Source: Flectonema sp. DT1601 (taxonomy: Eukaryota > Euglenozoa > Diplonemea > Diplonemida > Diplonemidae). Taken from it: DNA of 64,000 nucleotides. This document shows, piece by piece, positions 10,439-18,755 of this stretch; within the stretch, counting starts at the first letter, position 1, and each line of letters starts with the position of its first letter. The DNA is taken from positions 565,001-629,000 of the forward strand of contig OZ025825.1 of NCBI GenBank assembly GCA_964019425.1. Reading direction: 5' to 3'. Position numbers and translations under genes: made by a program. Under the pieces are notes generated by a model. That model ran no database searches. It saw only the letters and a program-made list of their open reading frames with translations, and had not been told where the DNA came from.

Positions 10439-10454
10439 TATCTTTGTCTTGTTA

Positions 10455-10633
10455 AAAAAAATAAGAAGAGCGTTGGTGCTCAGAATATAAAAAAAGCAAA
10501 ATGAAAGAGAGACAAGAAAGATGTGACAAAATAAAAAAAAAAAAATTTTTCTTTTTATTTATTGGGACCACACAAAATGCCTCCACGCTGCGGTCTCGGA
10601 CGGCAGAGACCGAAAAAAAAAAAAAAAAAAAAA
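10455..10633 (+). repeat. Short A-tailed segment, SINE-like or retrocopy
   Basis: Between the end of C and the start of D lies about 180 bp that ends in a hairpin (CGGTCTC / GAGACCG around 8 nt, about 10590-10612) followed at once by 21 A (10613-10633). No coding content recognised; an ATG at 10501 reads through the A-run into D's ORF1 by chance. The hairpin-plus-A-tail end resembles the short pieces at 27027-27464. Confidence 0.4.
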
Positions 10634-10656
10634 GACCGACTAAATTTTGCAACCAG

Positions 10657-12577
10657 ATGGGAGGAGAAATACTCTCACGGAAGGAAAGGAACCAGAAAGC
10701 ACACACAGAGAACGGGAACGGTAAGAAAGACAGGAAGACGAGCGTAGACACGAAGGAACGAGACGAGTTGAGGGAGAGACTCGCACGGGATGGCCTAAGA
10801 AGGCTGGATCGGGACGAAGACAGGAAGAAGGACGAGAAGGTCCTCAAGAAAAAACAGGCAGAGCAGGAAGAAGAGAAGAACGAACTGCTGCAACAACAAG
10901 AGCTCCTCTGCAAACAACAGAGTGAGCTAGAAGTTAACTTCCAGAAGAAACAGGAAGAATTATTCCAAAAGCAACAACAGCTTGAGGAAGTACTGACTAA
11001 CCATCAACAGCAACAACTTGTCAACCAGAAACAACTGGACCATCAACAGCAACAAAACCAGGAACATCTGCATCAACAACAGAAGGTTCTTACTCAGTAC
11101 GAAGATGAACTCTGTCTGAAGCAACAACAGCAAGAACAGCAACTTAGCCATCAAGTCAAAAAGCAGCAGGAAATTCAACAGCAGCAGCAACAGCAACTTG
11201 ATCAACAAGTCCAACAACAGCAGGATAAGCATATACAACAGCAACAACAACTTGAGCATCAAGTCCAACAACAACATCAAAACCAACAACATAGCCAAGA
11301 GTTGTTAAACCAACAACAACAAGAACTGCTACAATATAAAGCAGACCTACAACAGAAGCAGGAACAAATCCTGATCCAACAACAGCAGCTCGAACAGCAG
11401 CACAGCAAGGAGAAGGCTGTCGAGGATGAGTCTCTCCGAAGAAGAAGATGCCAACTCGAAGAAGACCAACGCCAACAACAACAAGAACAGTCCAGGATTC
11501 AACAGAATCTGCAACTGCAACAGGTTAGCCTGGAGGAAAAACAGCAGCTGCTTCAACATCAACTGAATGTGGAGTTGGAAAAGGGCAAACTGGACCAGCA
11601 GCAACAACAACAGAGACGGGAAGAAATCAAAAAGCAGGAAGATGACCTTGAGCATCAACGACTCCAACTACAACGCCAGCAGGAGGAAGAGATGGAGAAG
11701 GGTAGGAAGGAACTCCAGTGTCTCAGGAACAAGCTAGACATGGAGTTCGAACAACAGAAGCTGCGTAGCCATCAACTCCAACAACAACAAGAAAAGGAGA
11801 AAGAACAGGGAGGAAGGAACTGCTCCAACTTCAACGGGAGCTTGGAAAGGAGTTCGAACAGCAGCAACAAGAAGACCAGAAGTCAAAGCTAGACCTGGAA
11901 CTTCAAGAAGGAAAACTGCGACAACAGCAACAGAAGCTCCAACTCCAACAAAGCAGCCTCCGTCAGCAAACGCATGCAATAAGCCAACCTCCGGTTTACT
12001 ACATGCAGCACCAGCCTTATGCACCGATGCATCAAAGGCAACCGTACCCGCCGGTACTTCCGCAACAACAGGGAATTGAACAACTCCGACTGGAGCTCCA
12101 GAAGAGAGAGAAGAGAAGGGTGAGCTGAGGAAGTTGCTCATGGAACTCCAGACTCAGCTGAAAGAACTGAGACAGGAGTTGACCTCATCGAGAGCGCAGA
12201 GAAGCGAAGAAGTGAATGAGGTCGTAGTAGCCCCGAGCCAACCACCAGTGGGGATTGCCAACTTAGTGAACGGGTTGACCTACTCTCGCTCCTACGGCCT
12301 CACCACTGATGAATCGAAGGTCAGATCAGCGGTACAGAGGAACTGCACATCCGAGTGGGAATCACTGGAAAAGAAAGCGACGCAGTCGATGAAAGCTGTT
12401 GAAAAAGCCAGACGTCTCTGGGAGAAAACCAACAAAAAGGAGAGGGAAGTGTTGAACTCCTGGAGCCTGAGGGAAGTTGATTGGAACATTCCGGTCACGA
12501 AGTTTGAGGAGGTATCGAAAGGGAATCAAGGAGTAGCCCTTGCGACGCCTTCGGAGGCAAGAGATCTTCTGGGATGA
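10657..12577 (+). pseudogene. LINE D ORF1a: glutamine-rich coiled coil
   Basis: Probable start ATG at 10657 (MGGEILSRKERNQ); the frame upstream of it only crosses an A-run. A basic, charged N-terminus is followed by about 350 residues of Q-rich heptad-like repeats (QQQ, LEQQ, LQLQ, built on CAA/CAG), very probably a long coiled coil. Then comes a P/Y/Q linker near 11985-12065 and a C-terminal part ending at 12577 (ELRQELTSS, then SWSLREVDWNIP). At least two frame changes, near 11805 and near 12110, interrupt the frame; D3 at 15909 helps locate them. Its last codon overlaps the ORF1b start as ATGA (12574-12577). Probably an RNA-binding or scaffold protein of the retrotransposition particle; no homologue recognised. 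Confidence 0.7.
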
Positions 12578-13764
12578 AGCCGGAGGTTCCTGCATGGAAA
12601 ACGTGCAGCGTGGTAACGCTGGACCAAGTGAATGGACAAGGAAGAAGGGAACACGTGCTATTATCGAGCAAGGATGGAAACAAGGTACATCGCATCTTCA
12701 TTCATGACCTGGGTGAGGCTGCTCTACCAAAGGGTAAGCGGGGTATTAAATCGGTGAAGGCAATAGTGACCGCTCCTAAAAGAAGGTGGAAGGATGATAA
12801 GTGGCTTGAGTTAGCGAGTAAGCCTGAGCACCTCATCACAAAAGAAATGAAGGACACACCCGGCTTCATGGAAGCGTACAACTTCAGGGTAACGAAGAGT
12901 ACGGTGTCGGCTGTCATCCGACTGAGGAAATCCGGGGCGGTGGAACTGCTAAGGACCTCCGGAAAAGATGAGAGATTCTTGTGGATACAAGACGAAGGGG
13001 AGGCTCCGAAGGATACAGTTATCTGGCTTCAGGACGAGTGCTCTTTGAAGGAGGCAGTTGAACACTCTGACTCCTTGGAATCGTTGGGATTAGTCGAAAA
13101 CCCTAAAGGTTTTGGTATCAGAGTTTCACCGGAGCTCGAAGATGTAACCAGGGAAAAACTGGGAATCCCTGCAAAGCTCCCTGAATTAGAAATCTCGGGA
13201 ATTCCGTTAGATGTACTTCCACGGGAAGCGGTAGCGCTGCTGGCGAAGGATGGATGGCATGTGAGAGCAACCGTGGATGGCGTAAGGACTGGATACAGAT
13301 GGATGAGGGTGCGTGCTGAAGTGCCGGGTGACGACACGGTATTAATCGACGGTAGGGCATGTACGGTTGAGGTAGTTCAAAGACAAAACCGTAGGAAGCG
13401 CCAAGCTGCTAGAGAGGTGGATGTGAAGGAGAAAACTCAGTCAACATCAACTGCGGAGAGCACACCGGAAAAAGGCCTTACTCCGCCGGAGAAGAGACGT
13501 GATCCAACAGAGGGAGAGGCCTCTAATCGTTGCTACTTGCGAGCAGAATTCTTATCCTTTCATGGGAAGGGGAAGGGGAAGAGACTCTGGCGGGAGGCGG
13601 GTGTGAAGATTGAGGAGAGGAAAGGAGCCTTGAAGGAAGTAGGTCCTGTAGAGCAGGTTGTGACGAAGAAAACTGTGAAGAAGTCGACGGCTGAACAGGA
13701 TACGATGGAACGAAGGATGGATCGTTTAGAGATGCTGATGACGAGATTCTTGGAAGGTAAATGA
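12574..13764 (+). CDS. LINE D ORF1b, unrecognised protein
   Basis: 396-residue intact frame beginning MKPEVPAWKTCSVVTLDQ; its ATG overlaps the ORF1a stop by four bases (ATGA), an arrangement that allows termination-reinitiation. N-terminal and central parts are mixed alpha/beta with spaced tryptophans (RKSGAVELLRTSG, WIQDEGEAP, WLQDECSLKEAV). The repeated W-x2-D/W-x3-E pattern echoes the central domain of LINE-alpha ORF1 (VWLDRKTTNEEAVGILK), so a shared ORF1 fold is possible. The C-terminus is basic and ends in a predicted helix (MERRMDRLEMLMTRFLEGK). The stop is UGA at 13762-13764, and ORF2 continues in the same frame. Confidence 0.72.
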   Translation: MKPEVPAWKTCSVVTLDQVNGQGRREHVLLSSKDGNKVHRIFIHDLGEAALPKGKRGIKSVKAIVTAPKRRWKDDKWLELASKPEHLITKEMKDTPGFMEAYNFRVTKSTVSAVIRLRKSGAVELLRTSGKDERFLWIQDEGEAPKDTVIWLQDECSLKEAVEHSDSLESLGLVENPKGFGIRVSPELEDVTREKLGIPAKLPELEISGIPLDVLPREAVALLAKDGWHVRATVDGVRTGYRWMRVRAEVPGDDTVLIDGRACTVEVVQRQNRRKRQAAREVDVKEKTQSTSTAESTPEKGLTPPEKRRDPTEGEASNRCYLRAEFLSFHGKGKGKRLWREAGVKIEERKGALKEVGPVEQVVTKKTVKKSTAEQDTMERRMDRLEMLMTRFLEGK

Positions 13765-13768
13765 CGGC
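13762..13768 (+). promoter_or_regulatory. Candidate stop-codon readthrough site, UGA CGG
   Basis: ORF1b ends GGT AAA UGA CGG CAC and the frame stays open for 20 codons to the 2A peptide. UGA CGG is, with UGA CUA, a recognised leaky context in plant RNA viruses. A GAGAC-(8 nt)-GTCTC hairpin lies downstream at 13792-13809. Copy C has the alternative context at the same place, so the arrangement is conserved though the sequence is not. Confidence 0.58.
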
Positions 13769-14806
13769 ACGTAGATGGAAGGAACTGGGCTGAGACTCGA
13801 AGACGTCTCTTGTTGATGGCAGGGGACGTTGAACGAAACCCAGGACCGAATAGGAGAAAGGATGGTCCTTCTTGCAAACTGAATGTAATCAGTTGGAATT
13901 GTCGCACCATCTCGAACAAAATGGAGTTCATTGGACACATCCTGAGTAAGCTTGACCCCGACGTACTTTGCCTTCAGGAGACTTCTTGCAGGATGGCATT
14001 GTTTCATTGGAACTACGTTTGCTACAGGAGGGATAGGCCAGGAAGGGGAGGTGGCCTGATCACGTTAATAAAACGAGGAATTCAGCATGATTGCTTTGAT
14101 ATCTCCATACCGTCGATGAGAGGAACCGTCGAGTCGATGGGGGTCAGAATTAACGAAGACGTAAGTATTCTCAACATCTACTCCCCACCGAGCTCGAGGA
14201 TTAATTTTGAACTATTCTCCCTGAAACGTGTTGGCAAGTTCATACTCGCTGGTGACTTCAACGCACACCATAGGATAGGTACTGGTCCAAGAAAACCGAC
14301 GTAAAAGGCTGTGACCTTCTCAACTGGACAGGGCAAGAGGACCTCCTTATTGCGAAACCGCCTGGTCTAGCGACACTGCCGAGACATGGGACCTCGCCCG
14401 ATCTGATCCTGCACCACGAGGAGATTCAACTGCTTAACTTTGAGCTGGTAGGTGAAGGAATTGAGCACGGTTCGGATCATACACCACTCTCTGCTACCTT
14501 CGATACGCTCTCACCCCTTGAGCCTTCGGGCAACCACGCGACGAAGAGATCGGTCTGGGACTTCAATACAGCTGATTGGTACTCATATGAACATGAACTA
14601 GACTACAGGTTTGGAAAGGTAAACAACTCTGCGAGCATTGGGAGAAGAGCAGTAACGTTCAACAGAATCGTTCTTGGAGTAGCGAAGAGGTACGTTAGGA
14701 GAAGGCTTCGGATCAAAGGGAAGAGAAGAAGAATGTGGAACGCTTCCACCCCTGATACCAAGCGGGCGAAGGGAAAATTTATCGCTGAACGGCTAGCAAA
14801 AGGTGA
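13765..14806 (+). pseudogene. LINE D ORF2 start: 2A peptide and endonuclease, broken
   Basis: Reads in frame from the UGA: RHVDGRNWAETRRRLLLM, then the 2A motif GDVERNPGP (about 13822-13848), then KLNVISWNCRT, the APE endonuclease. Catalytic blocks visible: SWNCRT, LQETS near 13975, GDFNAHH near 14251 and GSDHTPL near 14473. A 5-bp duplication (ATAGG twice, near 14268) shifts the frame after the GDFNAHH motif. The homology continues to MWNASTPDTKRAKGKFIAERLAKG and then stops at the inversion. No RT remains in this orientation. Confidence 0.85.
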
Positions 14807-15908
14807 AGACCATATCCACAGGATATCTCTAGATTTGGTACATCCGCCCAGGGTTCGATGCTGTCAGGTTGAACTATTCCTTGGAGGGCGATGTTACAAT
14901 CTTCCTGCGGCAACTTAGAACTCCAGAATCCTTTCGCTATTCGGTTCGTCGAACGTACCCACTTCAGCGATCGATACCTAAACAGAGCAGTTCTGGCCTG
15001 TTTTTCTATTATCAATTTCAAAGGGAGCATGTTCGCCTCCAAGAGCAGTGGGAGAGACCTGGTGTAGATGCTGCAACCCGTTATCCTTCTCGCAATCTTC
15101 TTCAGATTCAAGTCCACAAGATCAATCTGACCCTCAGATAGGAAAGGACCGAAGCTCTCCAGCCCATATGACAGCCTTGAAAGTATGTGCACATGCACAG
15201 CGTCTTAAAATCAAAATCATACTGTTCTAGTTTCCCCAGGAGTGCAAGACCCTTCCTGGTCTCATCCAGCATCTTTCCGACCTGTGTTCCATAAGATAGA
15301 TCACCATCAATGTGCACCCCCAGGTATTTAACGCTGTCTACCATCGGCATCAGTACTGTGGTTAACAACTTTACCCTCAGCTTACTTGATCCATCAGGAA
15401 AAATTGCAAGCAGGTCCTTCGTATTAACAACTTCGGTATCATCCACTTTGAGAATGGTTTCTCCACTACCCAGAATTGGCCTTCCAAACTCATTCGGTCT
15501 GATCATCTTAGCCAGATCTCCCCTGCTTACAACGTAATAATTATCCTTTGCAGTCCTGTTGAAGCCCAGTCTCCAGTAGATATCCTTTGGGCAGCGCACA
15601 GGCATACCACATGTCTTAGAGACGGACAGTGCCATATCATTGGTTTTGCACCAGCTCCAAGGATCCATTGCGCCTTCTTATTGGTTAAATTAACGTCCTT
15701 ATCAGAGACTACACAAGCGGTGTCATCTGAGCCGAAACTGAGCCAGTCTTCTCCAACAACTTCGCCAGGTCATCAACATAAATCAGGTATAGCAGCGGAC
15801 TGATAATCGATCCTTGGGGAACCCCCCTCGTTACCGTTCTGTAGGAGCTAAGGTTGCCATTCGCACTCACCCTTGCCTGCCTGCCCTTCAGGAAGTCAAC
15901 TACCCATG
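14807..15908 (-). pseudogene. Inverted RT/connection segment of a D-like LINE
   Basis: On the minus strand this reads FLKGRQARVSANGNLSS, then GVPQGSIISPLLYLIYVDDL (near 15830-15770), then the connection domain (VKYLGVHIDGDLSYGTQ near 15330; LESFGPFLSEGQ) and ends at DVPNLEISCGYG near 14810. It matches C from about 8100 to 9230. It lacks the RT start, RNase H and a 3'UTR, so it is not an ordinary minus-strand insertion; at least two frame breaks are present. Best read as an inversion made during or after insertion of D. Confidence 0.8.
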
Positions 15909-16560
15909 CAGGACAAACAAGAACTGCTTGTCCTGCAACGCCAACTCAGCGAACAACACCAACAAGAGAAACAGCAACAACAACTGAGGAGTGAGGAACT
16001 CAAACAACAACAAGAGGACCTCGAACTCCAACGCCTCCAACTACAGCGTCAACAGGAGGAAGAAATGGAAAAGGGTAGGAAGGAATTGTCGAGTCTTAGG
16101 ACCGAAATGGACATGGAGCTTGAACTGCAGAGAACCACTCTTTACCAACAGCAACAACAACTCCATCAACAACAAAAGATCTTCCAAGAAAAGGAGGAAC
16201 AGTTGGATCAATACTACGTTCATCAACCATACGCCACCTTCGACACCCACTACCAACCGCCTCCGACCCCAGGTTTGAAGAGCTACAGGAGGTGCTGAGA
16301 CAGGAAAGAGCCGAGAAGGGAGAACTCAGGGATCTTCTGAGATCCCTGAGTTCTCCCTTCTCGGCTGAACGGAAGCCAGAGAAATGAGGGAGGCGGCAAA
16401 GAAGGAATCGAAGGATGCAAGAACGTTACTTGCAAGAGCTGGAAGCGGAGCAGCCCAGGTGAAGGGCCTCAACCAGCTGAGATCACCGTATGAGCAGGAT
16501 GAATCCAGAATGGATTTAGACGATGGTCCAGAAAAGGTGGCAAGAGTTCGATACTGCTAA
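15909..16560 (+). pseudogene. ORF1a fragment of a D-like LINE
   Basis: Glutamine-rich coiled-coil coding sequence (ELLVLQRQLSEQHQQEKQQQ and on) homologous to D's ORF1a from about 11560 to 12125, and still containing the LQRQQEEEMEKGRKEL block. It is open from about 15873 to 16298 and then runs into the perfect inverted repeat at 16309-16366. After the repeat a further coding remnant (REAAKKESKDARTLLARAG) can be read. A 9-bp inverted repeat, GCAGGACAA / TTGTCCTGC, marks its left junction (about 15907-15935). Confidence 0.65.
16309..16366. repeat. Perfect 27-bp inverted repeat with 4-nt loop
   Basis: Arms 16309-16335 and 16340-16366 are exact reverse complements around TCTG. The left arm is ordinary ORF1a coding sequence (AGCCGAGAAGGGAGAACT and on); the right arm is its mirror and has no counterpart in copy D. 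This is a fold-back, as left by snap-back priming or template switching of the cDNA. Confidence 0.9.
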
Positions 16561-16679
16561 AAAATCTGGTGGACAACTTTTTTTTGTAGGGAGTTGGCGA
16601 TTTCGCAAACTATTTTTGTTGAATTGGTTTTCCCTTTTTATTTTCTCGAGTGTTGGATTTTTGATGAACCAAAAAAAAA

Positions 16680-16752
16680 GGCACCTGAGGGAGTCGAACC
16701 CTCGACCTTACGCTTACTGGGCGTACGCTCTAACCAACTGAGCTAAGGCGCC
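16680..16752 (-). tRNA. tRNA-Thr (AGT) with C at position 33
   Basis: Complete 73-nt cloverleaf: acceptor GGCGCCT/AGGTGCC (one G-T), D stem GCTC/GAGC, anticodon stem TACGC/GCGTA with loop CCAGTAA (anticodon AGT), T stem GAGGG/CCCTC with loop TTCGACT. Box A (TAGCTCAGTTGG) and box B (GGTTCGACTCC) are canonical, and nine A on the plus strand give a Pol III terminator of nine T after the gene. No intron. Odd: the normally invariant U33 is C. No CCA is encoded, as expected for a nuclear gene. An identical copy lies at 42328-42400. LINE E starts about 28 bp upstream of the tRNA 5' end, pointing away from it. Confidence 0.92.
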
Positions 16753-16913
16753 AATAATAAAAAAAATAATAATTTCTGCGTTTTTCTTTCTTTTTTTGGT
16801 TACACTCGTCTGTGCTACCAAACTCTTTGTTTTTGTTCTTTTCACTTCTATGTTTTGTCTTTCTTTTATACTTTCTTTTTGACTTAAGTCTGACAAATTG
16901 GAAAAAAAATAAA

Positions 16914-18755
16914 ATGGCTGGTAAGAAAGCAATGCGTCCGCAAGATAGAAGGGCAGCGGAAAGGAGAGAAAGAGAAAGGAAAGAGGCGAAGATGATGAGG
17001 GAACAAGCCAGAAATGAGATCCGGGAAGAAGAAGAGGGGTCTCAGCAGGAGATAGAGTCCCAGCAACAGGAGGAAATGGAGATGGACTCTCCAGAAGTGC
17101 CAGAAGGAATCTCAGTAGAAGTGATTGCAGTAGGACCTCCAGCAGTATTTCAAGCAAGCCCTCAAAACAAGGAGGCAATTCAAACGAAGACAAGCCCTCA
17201 AAACAAAGAGGCAATTCAAATAAGCCCTCAAAACATAGAGGCACAAGGAAGCGTATTATTAAAAACGAAACAAAGCCCTCCGTCAAATGAGGCACCCCAA
17301 TCAAGCCCTCAAATCAAAGAGGCACAAAGAAGATCAACGGTGATTATGAATGGACCACCACCGAAACTCAACAAGGAGCATTTTAAATGCAAAATACTCC
17401 AGCCAACTGATGACCTCAACAGCAAGACCAATGGAATTATACTTTCATTGGCTCAACAAGGAAGAAGCCTGGACGAACAATACTTCGAAAAGGCCAGCAA
17501 AACGAAGCAACTGACGATGGTGTTCACACGGCCACCTCCAAAACGTGCCCTACAACACGCAACTGACTGCAGTCAGATACAAACGCCGGTCCAATTTGAT
17601 GGACAATTAAGAATAAGAAGCTGGTGGTTCGTTGCTTTGTCTGGCACGATACACCGACCTACTCTAACAATCGCCAAGAAGATCAGCCCACCAGTGACCC
17701 ACGAACTAATTGCGTGGATAACAACTAAAGAGTTGACCAAGTCACAGGTCCAAAATCCAGCAGCTGTAACAGCAATTGTCAAAGCTGTTGTGGCACAACA
17801 CGGAAGAGTCGATCAACGCTCCTACAGATACGTTGGCAAAGACTTCGTAGAACTCACTGTTCTCCCAAACGATGTGGAAGCAGCTGTTATACTTCTAAAA
17901 AACTCTGGAATAGGAAATGTTTATTTCCGGATCAAATCAGTGGCGGGACAGACACCCACTCAGTACACTACAGTGTGGCTGGACCGCAAGACAACAAACG
18001 AAGAGGCAGTTGGCATACTTAAAGCCCAACATGACCTCTGCCATGGACTCACCATCATACATGGCAAGATTGGATTGAGGGTGGTTTACACGAAGGATGT
18101 TGACAAGGTGAGAAAGGGTGCTGGTAAATATGCATCCACAGTGTTTGGCGAAGGGCTCCACCGTCTCAGTGGAGCACCATACAGCTGGGGCAATAGACTT
18201 CGGAACATCCTATTGGAGATAGGACTGAAGTCGAAGTTTATAAGGATGGACAGAGGGGACTTTATCATCGCACTGGACAAGAAACCAGAATCAAGGTTTG
18301 TACAGTGTGGTGATATTGTCATCCTCATTGAAAAATTAGAAACAGAAGTGAAGGCGAAAGAAACGGAGAAACCTGTTGTAGTTAAGTACCGTGAGGCTAA
18401 GACATCGTACGCAGCAGCGGTCAAGAGGTCACTCCCGACAACGAAGAAACCAACGGCCGAAGTTCAGGTTGTAGAAAACAACGTGAACAGCCTGAGAGAG
18501 AAAACGAACGAGACTATCGAACGCCTCCAGAAAGAAGTGAAGGACATGCAAGTTCGACTTGATGAAGGCATGGCACAGATAACCGGGATTGTAGAAACCC
18601 TGGTGCAAACTACGAAAAAGAACGAAGCAGCCAACAACAACATGGCGACAGCCATCACTTCGTTGATAGAAGCTGTCAAGAGGATTGAGAACAATCTTGG
18701 TATGAACAAGATTACTACAAGTGCGACCAATAGGAACAACACTGGCCAATCATGA
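16914..18755 (+). CDS. LINE-alpha ORF1 protein (copy E)
   Basis: 613 residues from MAGKKAMRPQDRRAAERRER. Parts in order: a highly basic helical N-terminus (about 1-40); an acidic/Q stretch; five diverged repeats around SPQNKEA (about 80-140); a central globular domain with conserved tryptophans (RIRSWWFVALSG near 240, VWLDRKTTNEEA near 355, then RLSGAPYSWGNRLRNILLE), possibly RRM-like; and a C-terminal coiled coil (NVNSLREKTNETIERLQKEV and on, about 520-600). LINE ORF1 proteins bind the element RNA and help strand transfer; here the coiled coil is at the C-terminus rather than the N-terminus. The stop overlaps the ORF2 start as ATGA (18752-18755). No interruption seen, so this ORF1 could still be functional. 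Confidence 0.85.
   Translation: MAGKKAMRPQDRRAAERRERERKEAKMMREQARNEIREEEEGSQQEIESQQQEEMEMDSPEVPEGISVEVIAVGPPAVFQASPQNKEAIQTKTSPQNKEAIQISPQNIEAQGSVLLKTKQSPPSNEAPQSSPQIKEAQRRSTVIMNGPPPKLNKEHFKCKILQPTDDLNSKTNGIILSLAQQGRSLDEQYFEKASKTKQLTMVFTRPPPKRALQHATDCSQIQTPVQFDGQLRIRSWWFVALSGTIHRPTLTIAKKISPPVTHELIAWITTKELTKSQVQNPAAVTAIVKAVVAQHGRVDQRSYRYVGKDFVELTVLPNDVEAAVILLKNSGIGNVYFRIKSVAGQTPTQYTTVWLDRKTTNEEAVGILKAQHDLCHGLTIIHGKIGLRVVYTKDVDKVRKGAGKYASTVFGEGLHRLSGAPYSWGNRLRNILLEIGLKSKFIRMDRGDFIIALDKKPESRFVQCGDIVILIEKLETEVKAKETEKPVVVKYREAKTSYAAAVKRSLPTTKKPTAEVQVVENNVNSLREKTNETIERLQKEVKDMQVRLDEGMAQITGIVETLVQTTKKNEAANNNMATAITSLIEAVKRIENNLGMNKITTSATNRNNTGQS
17156..17330 (+). repeat. Coding tandem repeats (SPQNKEA) in ORF1
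   Basis: Five imperfect units of roughly 27-45 bp, each with AGCCCTC, A-rich bases and GAGGCA, encoding SPQNKEAIQ, SPQNKEAIQ, SPQNIEAQG, SPPSNEAPQ and SPQIKEAQR. The same array is in F, G and I4. Low-complexity, probably disordered linker between the basic N-terminus and the globular domain. Confidence 0.8.

Larger units (their letters stand above)
5762..10454 (+). mobile_element. 2A-type LINE copy C, 5'-truncated
   Basis: A LINE from a lineage distinct from alpha: truncated ORF1, leaky UGA, 2A peptide, EN-RT-RNase H ORF2, and a 250-bp 3'UTR with two hairpins ending in a short A-rich stretch near 10447-10454. It starts directly after B's A-tail. Unlike alpha copies it has no long pure A-tail, so its 3' end may be recognised by structure. 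Confidence 0.88.
10634..14806 (+). mobile_element. 2A-type LINE copy D, 5' part (ORF1a, ORF1b, start of ORF2)
   Basis: Second member of the C lineage. Starts after the 21-nt A-run and runs through a glutamine-rich ORF1a, ORF1b, a UGA CGG stop, a 2A peptide and the endonuclease. It breaks off near 14806 at the position equal to about 7390 of C, where the sequence switches to an inverted RT segment. Confidence 0.82.

Noticed and set aside
10501-10656. ATG at 10501 as the start of D ORF1a
   Set aside because: The frame crosses a 21-base A-run that ends a separate A-tailed segment; ATG 10657 lies within D proper.
10900-11800. CAA/CAG microsatellite
   Set aside because: The frame is kept over hundreds of codons and mixed with L, E and K in heptad-like spacing, so this is coding sequence for a Q-rich coiled coil.
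16680-16752. tRNA-derived SINE head instead of a tRNA gene
   Set aside because: Complete cloverleaf with an immediate oligo-T terminator, opposite in orientation to the neighbouring LINE, and no SINE body downstream.
17156-17330. Regular short repeats resembling a CRISPR array
   Set aside because: The units are imperfect, in frame and encode SPQNKEA-type peptides inside LINE ORF1; the same array recurs in F, G and I4.
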